This document shows positions 18,630-26,674 of a stretch of DNA of 41,218 bases, one piece after another. How positions within the stretch are numbered: the first letter of the stretch is position 1; the number at the start of each line of letters is the position of its first letter. The notes below the pieces were generated by a model. The model saw only the letters and a list, made by a program, of their open reading frames with translations, searched no databases and was not told where the DNA came from. The stretch spans positions 1-41,218 of the forward strand of contig CAIKXV010000152.1 in assembly GCA_903831455.1 (NCBI GenBank), read 5' to 3'. This DNA comes from an uncultured Pseudomonadota bacterium. Lineage in GTDB: Bacteria; Pseudomonadota; Gammaproteobacteria; Burkholderiales; CAIKXV01. The position numbers were made by a program, and so were the translations under genes.

Positions 18630-19649
18630 ATGTCGCTCGACCCACGCCCCGCCCTTGCCGCGACGGGCCCTCGCCGCCGGTTCCTGCATGCCACCGGCGC
18701 ACTGTCCGCCCTGACGCTGCTGCCGATGGCCGCCCGTGCGCAGTCCTGGCCCGCGCGCCCGCTCTCGGTGATGGTGCCGTTCGCCGCGGGCGGCAGCGTG
18801 GACGTGACCGCGCGTGTCTTCATGTCACGGCTGGCCGAGCGACTGCGCCAGCCGGTGGTCATCGAGAACGTGGCCGGCGTGGCCGGCAGCATCGGCACGC
18901 AGCGGGTGGTCGGCGCGACGGCCGACGGCTACACGCTGCTCTTCGTGCCCGCCGCGCCGATCACCGTGCGCAAGCAGGTCGCGCCGGAGACGACCAAATA
19001 CGACCCGCTCAGGGATCTCGAGCCGGTGGCGTGGGTGGGCAATTCCGCCTACGTGCTGGTCGCGCGGCCCGATTTCCCGGCGGCCACGCCGACCGAGCTG
19101 ATCCGCGCGGTACGGGCCTCGCCGGGGCGATACAACTACGCGAGCGACGGCGTCGGCGGGCTGCTCCACGTGCTGGGCGAAATCGTGAGGTATCGCGGCA
19201 AGCTCGCGATGACGCATGTGCCCTACAAGGCCGGACCGCAGATCGTGATCGACCTGCAGGCCGGTGCGGTCGACCTCGCCGTGATGCCCTATTCGCTGGT
19301 ACAGGCGCAGATCCGTGCGGGCAAACTGCGGGCGATCGGCGTGACTTCGCGCGATCGCTTCGCCTTCCTGCCCGACGTACCGCCGCTCGCCGATGCGCCC
19401 GAGCTGCGCGGCATGGACTTCCACTCGTGGTTCGGGCTGTTCGCGCCCGCGCGCACCGATGCCGGCATCGTCGACCGCCTCGCCCGCGAACTGGCAGCCA
19501 TCGCCGAGGAACCCGAGGTCCGGGAGCGCATGAACGGCGTGGGGTTGCTGCCGGTCAAGGCCACCCGTGCCCAGTTCTCGGCGATGCTCGGCCGGGAGGT
19601 GCAGGAGATCGCCGCCATCGTCGCCGCGGCCGGCATCCGTGCCGATTGA
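18630..19649 (+). CDS. TctC/Bug-type periplasmic solute receptor
   Basis: The 339-residue protein starts with a twin-arginine-like signal (RRRFLHATGALSALTLLP, ending AARAQ), then SVMVPFAAGGSVDVTAR, RQPVVIENVAGVAGSIG, ADGYTLLF, HVPYKAGPQIVIDL and WFGLFAPAR. Most paralogues in the window have plain Sec signals. Here YKAGP replaces YKGxxP in the second-lobe ligand motif. AGGAGA lies 6 nt before the ATG. It follows the two-amidohydrolase cluster after 133 bp on the same strand and could bind the substrate of that pathway. Confidence 0.92.
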   Translation: MSLDPRPALAATGPRRRFLHATGALSALTLLPMAARAQSWPARPLSVMVPFAAGGSVDVTARVFMSRLAERLRQPVVIENVAGVAGSIGTQRVVGATADGYTLLFVPAAPITVRKQVAPETTKYDPLRDLEPVAWVGNSAYVLVARPDFPAATPTELIRAVRASPGRYNYASDGVGGLLHVLGEIVRYRGKLAMTHVPYKAGPQIVIDLQAGAVDLAVMPYSLVQAQIRAGKLRAIGVTSRDRFAFLPDVPPLADAPELRGMDFHSWFGLFAPARTDAGIVDRLARELAAIAEEPEVRERMNGVGLLPVKATRAQFSAMLGREVQEIAAIVAAAGIRAD

Positions 19650-19723
19650 CCACGCAGGCGGGCATTTGACGGTTGATCGCGCAGCCGGGCCTTCGATGAC
19701 CACCCGCGCGGTCGGTCATTCGA
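19647..19723 (+). repeat. Imperfect 23-27 bp tandem units before the sirtuin gene
   Basis: Three related units begin TGACCACGCAGG (19647), TGATCGCGCAGC (19674) and TGACCACCCGCG (19697), each followed by a GGGC/GGTC core and ending near TTGA or TCGA. Divergence between units is high, so this is a weak repeat that may be degraded. Confidence 0.3.
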
Positions 19724-19768
19724 GATGAACTCGGGCGACGCAGCCGATCCACGCGCAGGGGGGGGCCG

Positions 19769-20569
19769 ATGAACGCCCGCTCCTCGCCCACGCCGCCCGA
19801 CGATCCCTCGCCCCTCGATCGCGCACGCGAGTGGCTGCGCTCGGCGTCCCGCGTGGTGGCGCTGACCGGAGCGGGCATCTCCACCGACTCGGGCATCCCC
19901 GATTTCCGCGGGCCCCAAGGCGTGTGGACCCGCGACCCGAAGGCCGAGCGCCTGTCCGACATCCGCTACTACGTCGCCGATCCCGAGGTCCGTCGCCTCG
20001 CCTGGCAGTCGCGCCTCGCGCATCCGGCATGGACCGCACAACCCGGTCGCGGCCACCGCGCGCTGGTCGACCTCGAACGCGAGGGAAAGCTGCTGGCGGT
20101 GGTCACGCAGAACATCGACGGGTTGCACCAGAAGGCCGGCCATCGACCGGAGGCCGTCATCGAGGTACACGGCACGATGCTGCACGTGATCTGCCTGTCC
20201 TGCGGGTGGCGCAGCCCGATGGAGCCCGTCGCCGAGCGGCTGCGCTCCGGCGAGGACGATCCACCGTGCCGCGAGTGCGGCGGCATCCTCAAGAGCGACA
20301 CCATCTCCTTCGGGCAGTCGCTGAAGGCGGAGGTGCTCGAGCGCGCGACGCGCGCCGCGCAGACCTGCGACCTGCTGCTCGCCATCGGCACGACGTTGCG
20401 TGTCCATCCGGTGGCCGGCCTGGTGCCGATCGCGCGCGAGGCGGGCGCGCGGGTGGTCATCCTGAACGCCGAGCCCACCGCGATGGATGATCTGGCCGAT
20501 GCCGTGCTGCGCGGGCCGATCGGCGAGTGGCTACCTGCGCTGGTCGAACCTCCCGTGGCATCGGCCTGA
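19769..20569 (+). CDS. Sir2-family NAD-dependent protein deacylase
   Basis: Sirtuins remove acyl groups from lysine using NAD+, often controlling acetyl-CoA synthetase. The 266-residue protein has the full set of motifs: GAGISTDSGIPDFRG (34-48), TQNIDGLH (113-120), the catalytic His134 in EVHG, a zinc site of Cys142/Cys145 and Cys167/Cys170, GTTLRVHPVAG and a final ILNAEPT. A G-rich run stands 4 nt before the ATG. No acs or acetyltransferase gene is next to it. It converges on the cytochrome b561 gene. Confidence 0.94.
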   Translation: MNARSSPTPPDDPSPLDRAREWLRSASRVVALTGAGISTDSGIPDFRGPQGVWTRDPKAERLSDIRYYVADPEVRRLAWQSRLAHPAWTAQPGRGHRALVDLEREGKLLAVVTQNIDGLHQKAGHRPEAVIEVHGTMLHVICLSCGWRSPMEPVAERLRSGEDDPPCRECGGILKSDTISFGQSLKAEVLERATRAAQTCDLLLAIGTTLRVHPVAGLVPIAREAGARVVILNAEPTAMDDLADAVLRGPIGEWLPALVEPPVASA

Positions 20570-20599
20570 TCGGCACGACGACCCGCCTGCGATGCGAGT

Positions 20600-20623
20600 C
20601 CCGCCACGGGCCGGATCGGCGGG
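20600..20623. terminator. Possible hairpin between convergent sirtuin and cytochrome genes
   Basis: CCCGCC and GGCGGG form a 6-bp stem around a 12-nt loop in the 82-bp gap between convergent stops. No T-tract; weak evidence. Confidence 0.25.
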
Positions 20624-20651
20624 CGCGGGGGGGTCGGCGGGCGGCTCGCGC

Positions 20652-21212
20652 TCAGCGCCGAAACGGCAGCATGCGGTGCGCGAGCCCGGTCCGCTCGTAC
20701 ACGTGCTTGCGGATCACCAGGCCGACATGCCACGCGATCACGATCAGCAGCAGGTATGCACCGACCACGTGGAGCATCCAGACGATCCACGCCCAGTCCT
20801 GCTTGCCGATCGGGTTGGGAAGATCGACCAGCCCGAACAGCCGCACGCCATAGCCCCCGGCCATCACGAACAGGTAGCCGGTCACCGGCAGCACGAACAG
20901 CAGCCAGTAGAGCGCGCATTCCACCCGGTGGACGATGGTCCGCTCGACTTCGGTGAGCGCGGGATGCCACTCGGGCAGCGGCGTCGTCCGGCGCCAGATC
21001 AGCCGCGCCACCACCAGCAGCAGCAGCACGAGCCCGATCGACTTGTGCCCGTTGTACCAGGTATCGCCGACCATGCCGAAGACGGACTTGCCCTGGGCCA
21101 TGCGGGTCATGATGTTCGCCCCGACGAACTGGTAGACCAGCCCGGCGAACATCGCCCAGTGCAGCAGCCGGCTCACGAGTCCGTAACGATCGGGGCGGTT
21201 GAGCAGCGGCAT
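20652..21212 (-). CDS. Cytochrome b561 family membrane protein
   Basis: Bacterial cytochrome b561 proteins carry two b-type hemes in four membrane helices and move electrons between quinol and partners such as superoxide or periplasmic reductases. The 186-residue protein has four hydrophobic helices and the expected heme-ligand histidines: His18 (LLHWAMF), His56 (NGHKSIG), His148 (MLHVVGAY) and His162 (AWHVGLV). The ATG at 21212 is preceded by GGAGG about 10 nt upstream; an upstream in-frame codon at 21248 would add 12 residues. It is monocistronic by appearance. Confidence 0.92.
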   Translation of the reverse strand: MPLLNRPDRYGLVSRLLHWAMFAGLVYQFVGANIMTRMAQGKSVFGMVGDTWYNGHKSIGLVLLLLVVARLIWRRTTPLPEWHPALTEVERTIVHRVECALYWLLFVLPVTGYLFVMAGGYGVRLFGLVDLPNPIGKQDWAWIVWMLHVVGAYLLLIVIAWHVGLVIRKHVYERTGLAHRMLPFRR

Positions 21213-21389
21213 CGGATCAGGGCCTCCGCCGGTCGACGGCCACCGCAAGGCCGCACGCAGCGCGGGCGCGGCGGCAGGGGGCGGCGCCGTCCCACCGCGG
21301 GGCGCGGACGCGATCGGCGGGGGGGAGATCCGCGCCCGGGCGTGCCGTGCGCATCCACCCCCGCAAGCCGGCGACCGACAGGGGACGGG

Positions 21390-21818
21390 TCAAGGCTTGC
21401 GGTCGGGAATGACCGCCCAGCCGTCGATCTCGAGCAGCATCGTCGGCACCACGAAACCCGACACTTGTACGGTGGTGCTGCACGGCAGTTCCTCGCCGAA
21501 GTACTCGTGGATCACGTCGTTGATCTTGTCCTGGTCGTCGATGTTGCGCAGGTAGCGCGTGATCTTGACGATGTTGCGGAACTCGCCGCCGGCGGCCTCG
21601 ACCATCCGCTTCATCTTGTCGAGCACCATGCGCGCCTGCGCGCCCGCATCGTCCGGAAGTATCCACTCCTCGGGCACGTGGGGATGCTTGTGGTCGGGTT
21701 TGTGCGGTCCCATGCCGGACATGAACAGCAGGGTGCCGCCCTCGACCTTGATCGCCGGCACGTACGGCGTGCGGTGCTCCTTGTGCAGGGGCCAGGGCAG
21801 GATGGTCTCTCGCTTCAT
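21390..21818 (-). CDS. RidA family protein (YjgF/YER057c/UK114)
   Basis: RidA proteins hydrolyse reactive enamine/imine intermediates; other members act in catabolic pathways. The 142-residue protein has the trimeric chorismate-mutase-like core: LLFMSGMGP, QARMVLDKMKRMVEAAGGEFRNIVKITRYL, and CSTTVQVSGFVVPTMLLEIDGWAVIP. The Arg that binds the substrate carboxylate in canonical RidA (CxRxxV) is not found: the segment reads CSTTVQV, so this is probably a subfamily other than archetypal RidA. GAGGAG lies 6 nt before the ATG. It is followed 60 bp before by a TctC gene on the same strand. Confidence 0.88.
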   Translation of the reverse strand: MKRETILPWPLHKEHRTPYVPAIKVEGGTLLFMSGMGPHKPDHKHPHVPEEWILPDDAGAQARMVLDKMKRMVEAAGGEFRNIVKITRYLRNIDDQDKINDVIHEYFGEELPCSTTVQVSGFVVPTMLLEIDGWAVIPDRKP

Positions 21819-21878
21819 CGAACGCTCCTCGTCATGATTCGAAACGGCGTCGCCGGTGCGGCGGCCGCGGTACCGGAC

Positions 21879-22865
21879 CTACTGCACCGGGATGTTGGCC
21901 TCGCGCACCACGCGAGCCCAGCGCCGGGTGTCGCTCTCGACCAGCGCCGCGAACGCTTCGGGCGTGCTCGACCGCGCGACCGCGCCGCCTTTCTCGATCG
22001 CGGCGATCACCTCGGCGTCGGCGAGCGTCTGGCGCAAGGCTGCAGCGAGCCGGGCGACCGGCTCGGGCGCAAGCCCGCGCGGACCGAGCACGCCCAGCCA
22101 GCCCTGCACGGCGAAGTCGCGCACGCCCGCCTCGGCTACCGTCGGCACCTCGGGCAACAGCGGCGAGCGTGCGGCGCCGGTCGTCGCCAGCACCCTCACC
22201 CGGCCAGCGCGCACGTGCGGCGCCAGCACCGACTCGATCTCCACGACCATCGGGATCTGGCCTCCGACGAGGTCGGTCACCGGGGCTGCGCCGCCCTTGT
22301 ACGGCACGTGCAACCACTGCACGCCCGCCGCGGCCGCGAGCAGCTCGGCCACCAGGTGCTGGCCGGAGCCGATGCCGCCGGTTCCGTACCCGATCGCGCC
22401 CGGTTTCGTCCGCGCGGCGGCGAGGAGTTCCGGCAGCGTCGCCCATGGCGCGCCGGCGGCCACCGCGATCGCGTAGGCGAACTGGCTCACGCCGCCGATC
22501 GCGGTGAAGTCACGCACCGGGTCGTAGCCTGCATTGGGGTTCAGCGCCACCGCGGTGGTGAAGCCGGTGGGGGCGAGCAGCAGCGTGTAGCCGTCGGACG
22601 CCGACTGTCGCACCGCGTTGAACGCGATCGCGCCACCCGCGCCGACGCGGTTCTCGACGACCACGGGCTGCCCGAGCAGTTCGCCGAGCCGCCGCGCGAC
22701 GATGCGTGCGGTCAGGTCGACGTTGCCACCGGGCGCGGCGCCCACGACCAGCCGCAACGGCCGGTTCGGATAGCCCGGCTGCGCCAGGGCGGCTGCGCCA
22801 TGGAGGCCGCACGCGAATGCAGTGCCCGCGAGCAGAAGTCCGCGGCGCCTGACCTGCCTGTCCAT
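21879..22865 (-). CDS. TctC/Bug-type periplasmic solute receptor
   Basis: The 328-residue protein has a signal with RRR followed by GLLLAGTAFACGLHGAAALAQ, then RLVVGAAPGGNVDLTARIVARRL, GQPVVVENRVGAGGAIAF, SDGYTLLLAP, HVPYKGGAAPVTDLVGG and a late GWLGVLGPRG. The first ligand loop is AAPGGNVD, distinct from the PFPPGG form. GGGAGGA stands 5 nt before the ATG. Downstream (60 bp) is the RidA gene and upstream (33 bp) the 2-hydroxyacid dehydrogenase, so the three minus-strand genes probably form one operon. Confidence 0.93.
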   Translation of the reverse strand: MDRQVRRRGLLLAGTAFACGLHGAAALAQPGYPNRPLRLVVGAAPGGNVDLTARIVARRLGELLGQPVVVENRVGAGGAIAFNAVRQSASDGYTLLLAPTGFTTAVALNPNAGYDPVRDFTAIGGVSQFAYAIAVAAGAPWATLPELLAAARTKPGAIGYGTGGIGSGQHLVAELLAAAAGVQWLHVPYKGGAAPVTDLVGGQIPMVVEIESVLAPHVRAGRVRVLATTGAARSPLLPEVPTVAEAGVRDFAVQGWLGVLGPRGLAPEPVARLAAALRQTLADAEVIAAIEKGGAVARSSTPEAFAALVESDTRRWARVVREANIPVQ

Positions 22866-22898
22866 CGATGTCCTCCCGTTGCGTGCACCGAAGCCGGG

Positions 22899-23840
22899 TT
22901 ACACCACGCGGTTGACTACCGGCTGCCCGGCGAAATGACGGCGCAGGTTCTCCAGTTGCCGATCGGCCATCGCGCGGCGCGTCTCCACCGTGTAGGTGCC
23001 GGCGTGCGGCGACAGCACCACCGTGTCGAGTTCGACCAGCCGCGGGTCGATGCGCGGCTCGTTCTGCATCGTGTCGAGGCCCGCGCCCGCGAGCTTTCCC
23101 TGCTGCAGGTATTCGATCATCACGGGTTCGTCGATCACCGACCCACGGGCCACGTTGATCACGTAGCCGCGCGGGCCGAGTGCATCGAGGACCGCTCCGT
23201 CGACCAGACCTTCGGTTGCCGGGCCTCCGGGCACCGCGACCACCAGCACGTCGCTGTTCCGGGCGAGGGTCACCGGATCCGGATCCCACGGATAGTCGAC
23301 GCCGCTGCGCGGCTTGCGGTTGTGGTAACGAACCGACATGCCGAACGCACAGGCCCTGCGCGCCACTTCGACTCCGATGCCGCCGAGGCCGAGCACGCCC
23401 ACCGTCTTGCCCCCCAGCGAGGTGGCCGGCGGGAAGGTGCCCGGGGCCGTCCACAGGCCGGTGCGCACGAAACGGTCGGCGTAGAGGAAGCGTCGCATCA
23501 CGTTGAGCATCAGCGCGATCGCGGTATCGGCCACGCAGGCCTCGACGAGTCCGACGACGTTGGCCACGACCACGCCTCGGGCGCGCGCGGCCGCGAGATC
23601 GATCTTCTCGGTGCCATCGCCGTAATGGGAAATGATCTCCAGCCGGGGCAGCGCCGCGATCAGCGCGGCGTCCACGCCCCCGTGGGCGAAGCTCGCGATC
23701 CCGCGCACCCGCGGGCCGACCTCGGCCAGCAGCCGCGCCCGATCGGGCGCCTCGTAGAGGCGATGGCAGACGTAGTCCGCCTCGAGCATCTCCATCGCCG
23801 GCGACGGGATGCGGGTGGTGAGCAGCAGTTCGATCTTCAT
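22899..23840 (-). CDS. D-isomer-specific 2-hydroxyacid dehydrogenase
   Basis: The 313-residue protein reduces 2-keto acids to D-2-hydroxy acids, or the reverse, with NAD(P). It has the NAD-binding glycine motif VGVLGLGGIGVEVARR, followed by NRKPR, which suggests preference for NADP because of the basic residues after the second strand. The catalytic set is present: Arg in VINVARGSVID, Glu in MQNEPR and His in LSPHAGT. The ATG at 23840 gives the usual MKIELLLT start; the frame upstream to 24029 codes for nothing recognisable. It leads the dehydrogenase-receptor-RidA group, which fits uptake and oxidation of a hydroxy acid. Confidence 0.92.
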   Translation of the reverse strand: MKIELLLTTRIPSPAMEMLEADYVCHRLYEAPDRARLLAEVGPRVRGIASFAHGGVDAALIAALPRLEIISHYGDGTEKIDLAAARARGVVVANVVGLVEACVADTAIALMLNVMRRFLYADRFVRTGLWTAPGTFPPATSLGGKTVGVLGLGGIGVEVARRACAFGMSVRYHNRKPRSGVDYPWDPDPVTLARNSDVLVVAVPGGPATEGLVDGAVLDALGPRGYVINVARGSVIDEPVMIEYLQQGKLAGAGLDTMQNEPRIDPRLVELDTVVLSPHAGTYTVETRRAMADRQLENLRRHFAGQPVVNRVV

Positions 23841-24095
23841 GGTCTCAATCCAGCGAAACGGAACCCCCGCAGCGCAGGGTACAGCGGCCGGCGGCGCCGT
23901 GCGCGGGAGCACCACGCCCCCGCGGCTCGGCGCAGCGACGTCGCGCATGCGAGGACGCAGGCCCCGCCGGTGGCCTTGGGGGCGTCGGCCCGATACCCGT
24001 GCGGCGGAAGGCGTGTCCGTGCACGGCACCCCTCCACCGACGCCAGCGAAACCCCGGGGGCAGGGCGATCCGGCGATCGTCCGGCATCCTTCTGC

Positions 24096-25076
24096 TCATC
24101 GCTCGCGCACGGGCAGTCGCGAGGTGACTTCCGCCCAGCGGGCGTGTTCGGCGTCGAGGAAGGCCGTGAATGCCGTTGCCGATGACCCCACGGGCTCCAC
24201 GCCCTGCGCTTCGAGACGGTCGCGCAGTTCAGCGCGCTGCAGCAGCGCAGCCGTCTCCGTGGACAGGCGCTCGATCCACTCGGGTCGGGTTCCCGCCCGG
24301 ATCACCAGCCCGCTGAACCAGTTGCCGAGGTCGATTGCCCCGAGCCCGGCCTCGGCCAGCGTGGGCACCGAGGGCAGCAGCCGCGAGCGCTGCGGCGAAC
24401 CGGTGGCCAGCACGCGCACCGTGCCCGCCGACAGCTGCGCCGCCATGTCGAGCTGGGTGGTCAGCATCAGCGCGATGCGGCCACCGGCGAGGTCGACCAG
24501 CGCCGGCGCCGAACCCTTGTAGGGCACGTGCAACAGCTCCAGCCCCAGCCGCTGCGCAAGCAGCTCGGTGGCCATGTGGCCCAGGCCCCCGGCCCCCACC
24601 GATCCGTAGGCCATGCGCCCGGGCTGCGCACGGGCCTGCCCGACCAGGTCGGCCATCGATCGCGCAGGCGACTCGCGCCCCACGGCCACCAGCATCGGGG
24701 CCCGCGACAGCAGGGAGACGCCAACGAAGTCGCGCCGCGCATCGTAGGGCAGCTTGCCCTCGGTGTAGGGTGTGATCACGAACGGAGGCGCTGCCAGCAG
24801 CAGCGTGCCGCCATCGGCCGGTTGCCGCGCGACGTAGTCGGTGCCGGCGATCGCGCTCGCCCCCGGGCGGTTCTCGACCACCACCGGCTGCGCGAGACGC
24901 TCGGACAGCCCCTGCGCGACCAGCCGCGCCTGGACGTCGGACGAGCCCCCGGGGGGATAGGGCACGATGATGCGCAACGGGCGGGATCGCTCTGGCTGCG
25001 CGTGGACGCCTGGCGCGAGCAGCGCGAGCGCGACCAGGCCGATGACCGGGAAGCCGTGGCGGTACGCTGCAGGCAT
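24096..25076 (-). CDS. TctC/Bug-type periplasmic solute receptor
   Basis: The 326-residue protein has a Sec signal (FPVIGLVALALLAPGVHAQ), then RIIVPYPPGGSSDVQARLVAQ, AQPVVVENRPGASAIAGTDY, HVPYKGSAPALVDLAGG and NWFSGLVIRAG. The ATG at 25076 is supported by GGAGGA 4 nt upstream. It precedes the 2-hydroxyacid dehydrogenase by 255 bp on the same strand. The intervening sequence shows no gene or clear signal. Confidence 0.93.
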   Translation of the reverse strand: MPAAYRHGFPVIGLVALALLAPGVHAQPERSRPLRIIVPYPPGGSSDVQARLVAQGLSERLAQPVVVENRPGASAIAGTDYVARQPADGGTLLLAAPPFVITPYTEGKLPYDARRDFVGVSLLSRAPMLVAVGRESPARSMADLVGQARAQPGRMAYGSVGAGGLGHMATELLAQRLGLELLHVPYKGSAPALVDLAGGRIALMLTTQLDMAAQLSAGTVRVLATGSPQRSRLLPSVPTLAEAGLGAIDLGNWFSGLVIRAGTRPEWIERLSTETAALLQRAELRDRLEAQGVEPVGSSATAFTAFLDAEHARWAEVTSRLPVRER

Positions 25077-25328
25077 GGGTCCTCCGTGCGATCGTGCGAG
25101 GGTCGACAGGGCGAGGGCACGGGTGCGGAAAGACGCGCATGCGCGAGGCACGCGTGCACGAGGCCTGCGTCGCCCCGCAGTATCGGATCGCGGGAGTCCC
25201 CGGTCAATCGACGAAACGCGGCGGGCGCACGCCACACGGATCACCGCCGCCCGCGACCTTGCGCGCGTTCCTGCACCCGACGCCGAACGCGCGCGCGGCA
25301 CCCGATTGCCTGCGGGGCCGCCGGCTGC

Positions 25329-26672
25329 TCAGGCAGGATCGGCGGCGATCGACCGCACCACGCGCGGCAGGTACAGGTGCAGCAGCAGGCCACGCACGGC
25401 CAGGAATGCGGTCACCGCGGCCCACAGCCCGGCATTGCCCGCCAGCGGCATGGCCGCGTACGTCACGACCAGGTAGGCCGCGAAGGCCACGATCACGGTA
25501 TTGCGCATGATGCGCGTGCGCGTGGCGGCGAGGTAGATCCCGTCGTACAGGTAGGCCCAGACCGATACCAGCGGGATCAGCGCAGGCCATCCGAGCATGC
25601 CGACCGCCGCCTCGCGCACCTCCGGGATGCTGGTGATCAGGGCGACCATCGCCGGACCGAACAGCAGGTACACCACGACGTTGCCCGCACCCACGATGCC
25701 CCCCCAGAGCAGGACCACCCGGCGGCCTTGCAGGAACCCCGGCGCATCGCGACGACCGACGGCTTCGCCCAGCAACGTCTCGGCGGCGTGCGCGAAGCCG
25801 TCGAGCCCGAACGAGGTGAACATCAGGAACAGGTGCAGCACCTGGTTGGCCGCGAGCGGCAGGTCGCCCAGCTCCGCGCTCTTCGCCATGAAGATCGCGA
25901 ACACCGAGACCACGCACAGCGTGCGCAGCACGATATCGCCGTTGATCGCCACCATCCGGCGCAGGCGGGCTGCATCGAGCAGGACGGCACCCGGTCGCCC
26001 GGCGGGCAGATCGCTCAGCGTGCGCCTCACCTGGTAGACACCCAGCGCGAGGCCCGCGTACTCGGCGATCACCGAGGCCAGTGCCGCGCCGGCCACGCCG
26101 AGGCCCAGGCCGAACACGAAGATCACGTCGAGCACGATGTTCACCCCGTTGGTGAACAGCTGGATCACCAGCGGCGTTCGCACGTTGCGCAGCCCGTACA
26201 GCCAGCCAATGATCGCGTAGGTGCACAGTACCGCGGGCAGCGCCCACACGCGGATCAGGAAATACTCGCGCGCGAGCTGCTCGACCCGGTCGCTCGCGTC
26301 GATCAGCGCGAAGGCCAGCGCGAGGATCGGTCCCTGCAGCATCACCATCACGCCGCCGGCGGCCGCGGCGAGCAGCAGCGCGCGGCCGAGCATCATCCGC
26401 ACCTCGGCCGCGTCACCGGCGCCGCGCGCCTGCGCGGTCGGGCCGGTCGTGCCCATGCGCAGGCAGTTGAACAGGTGATAGATGAAATTGAACAGCATCG
26501 CGCCGATGGCCACGGCACCGATGTAGTGGACCTCGCCGAGGTGCCCGACCACGGCGGTGTCGACCGCGCCGAGCAGCGGCACCGACACGTTGGCCAGGAC
26601 GATCGGGCCGGCCAGCGCCCAGACCTGCCGGTGCGTGACCGGCGCGGCGGAGTGCGCGCCGCTGCCGGACAC
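25329..26672 (-). CDS. MATE family multidrug/metabolite efflux transporter
   Basis: The 447-residue protein has about 12 hydrophobic helices in two halves, with family-like segments PIVLANVSVPLLGAVDTAVVG, NFIYHLFNCLRMGTTGPTAQA, IIGWLYGLRNVRTPLVIQ, NIVLDVIFVFGLGLGVAGAALAS and LDGFAHAAETLLGEAVG. These match the DinF-like branch, which exports cationic or organic compounds using H+ or Na+. The start is GTG at 26672, 2 bp past the stop of the large dehydrogenase, so translation is likely coupled. The reading frame runs on upstream only as a shadow of that gene. Substrate unknown; a link to the dehydrogenase product is possible. Confidence 0.9.
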   Translation of the reverse strand: MSGSGAHSAAPVTHRQVWALAGPIVLANVSVPLLGAVDTAVVGHLGEVHYIGAVAIGAMLFNFIYHLFNCLRMGTTGPTAQARGAGDAAEVRMMLGRALLLAAAAGGVMVMLQGPILALAFALIDASDRVEQLAREYFLIRVWALPAVLCTYAIIGWLYGLRNVRTPLVIQLFTNGVNIVLDVIFVFGLGLGVAGAALASVIAEYAGLALGVYQVRRTLSDLPAGRPGAVLLDAARLRRMVAINGDIVLRTLCVVSVFAIFMAKSAELGDLPLAANQVLHLFLMFTSFGLDGFAHAAETLLGEAVGRRDAPGFLQGRRVVLLWGGIVGAGNVVVYLLFGPAMVALITSIPEVREAAVGMLGWPALIPLVSVWAYLYDGIYLAATRTRIMRNTVIVAFAAYLVVTYAAMPLAGNAGLWAAVTAFLAVRGLLLHLYLPRVVRSIAADPA

Positions 26673-26674
26673 GC

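Noticed and set aside
20487-24185. 1232-codon plus-strand open frame crossing several genes
   Set aside because: It spans cytochrome b561, RidA, TctC and a dehydrogenase on the opposite strand and shows no family features.
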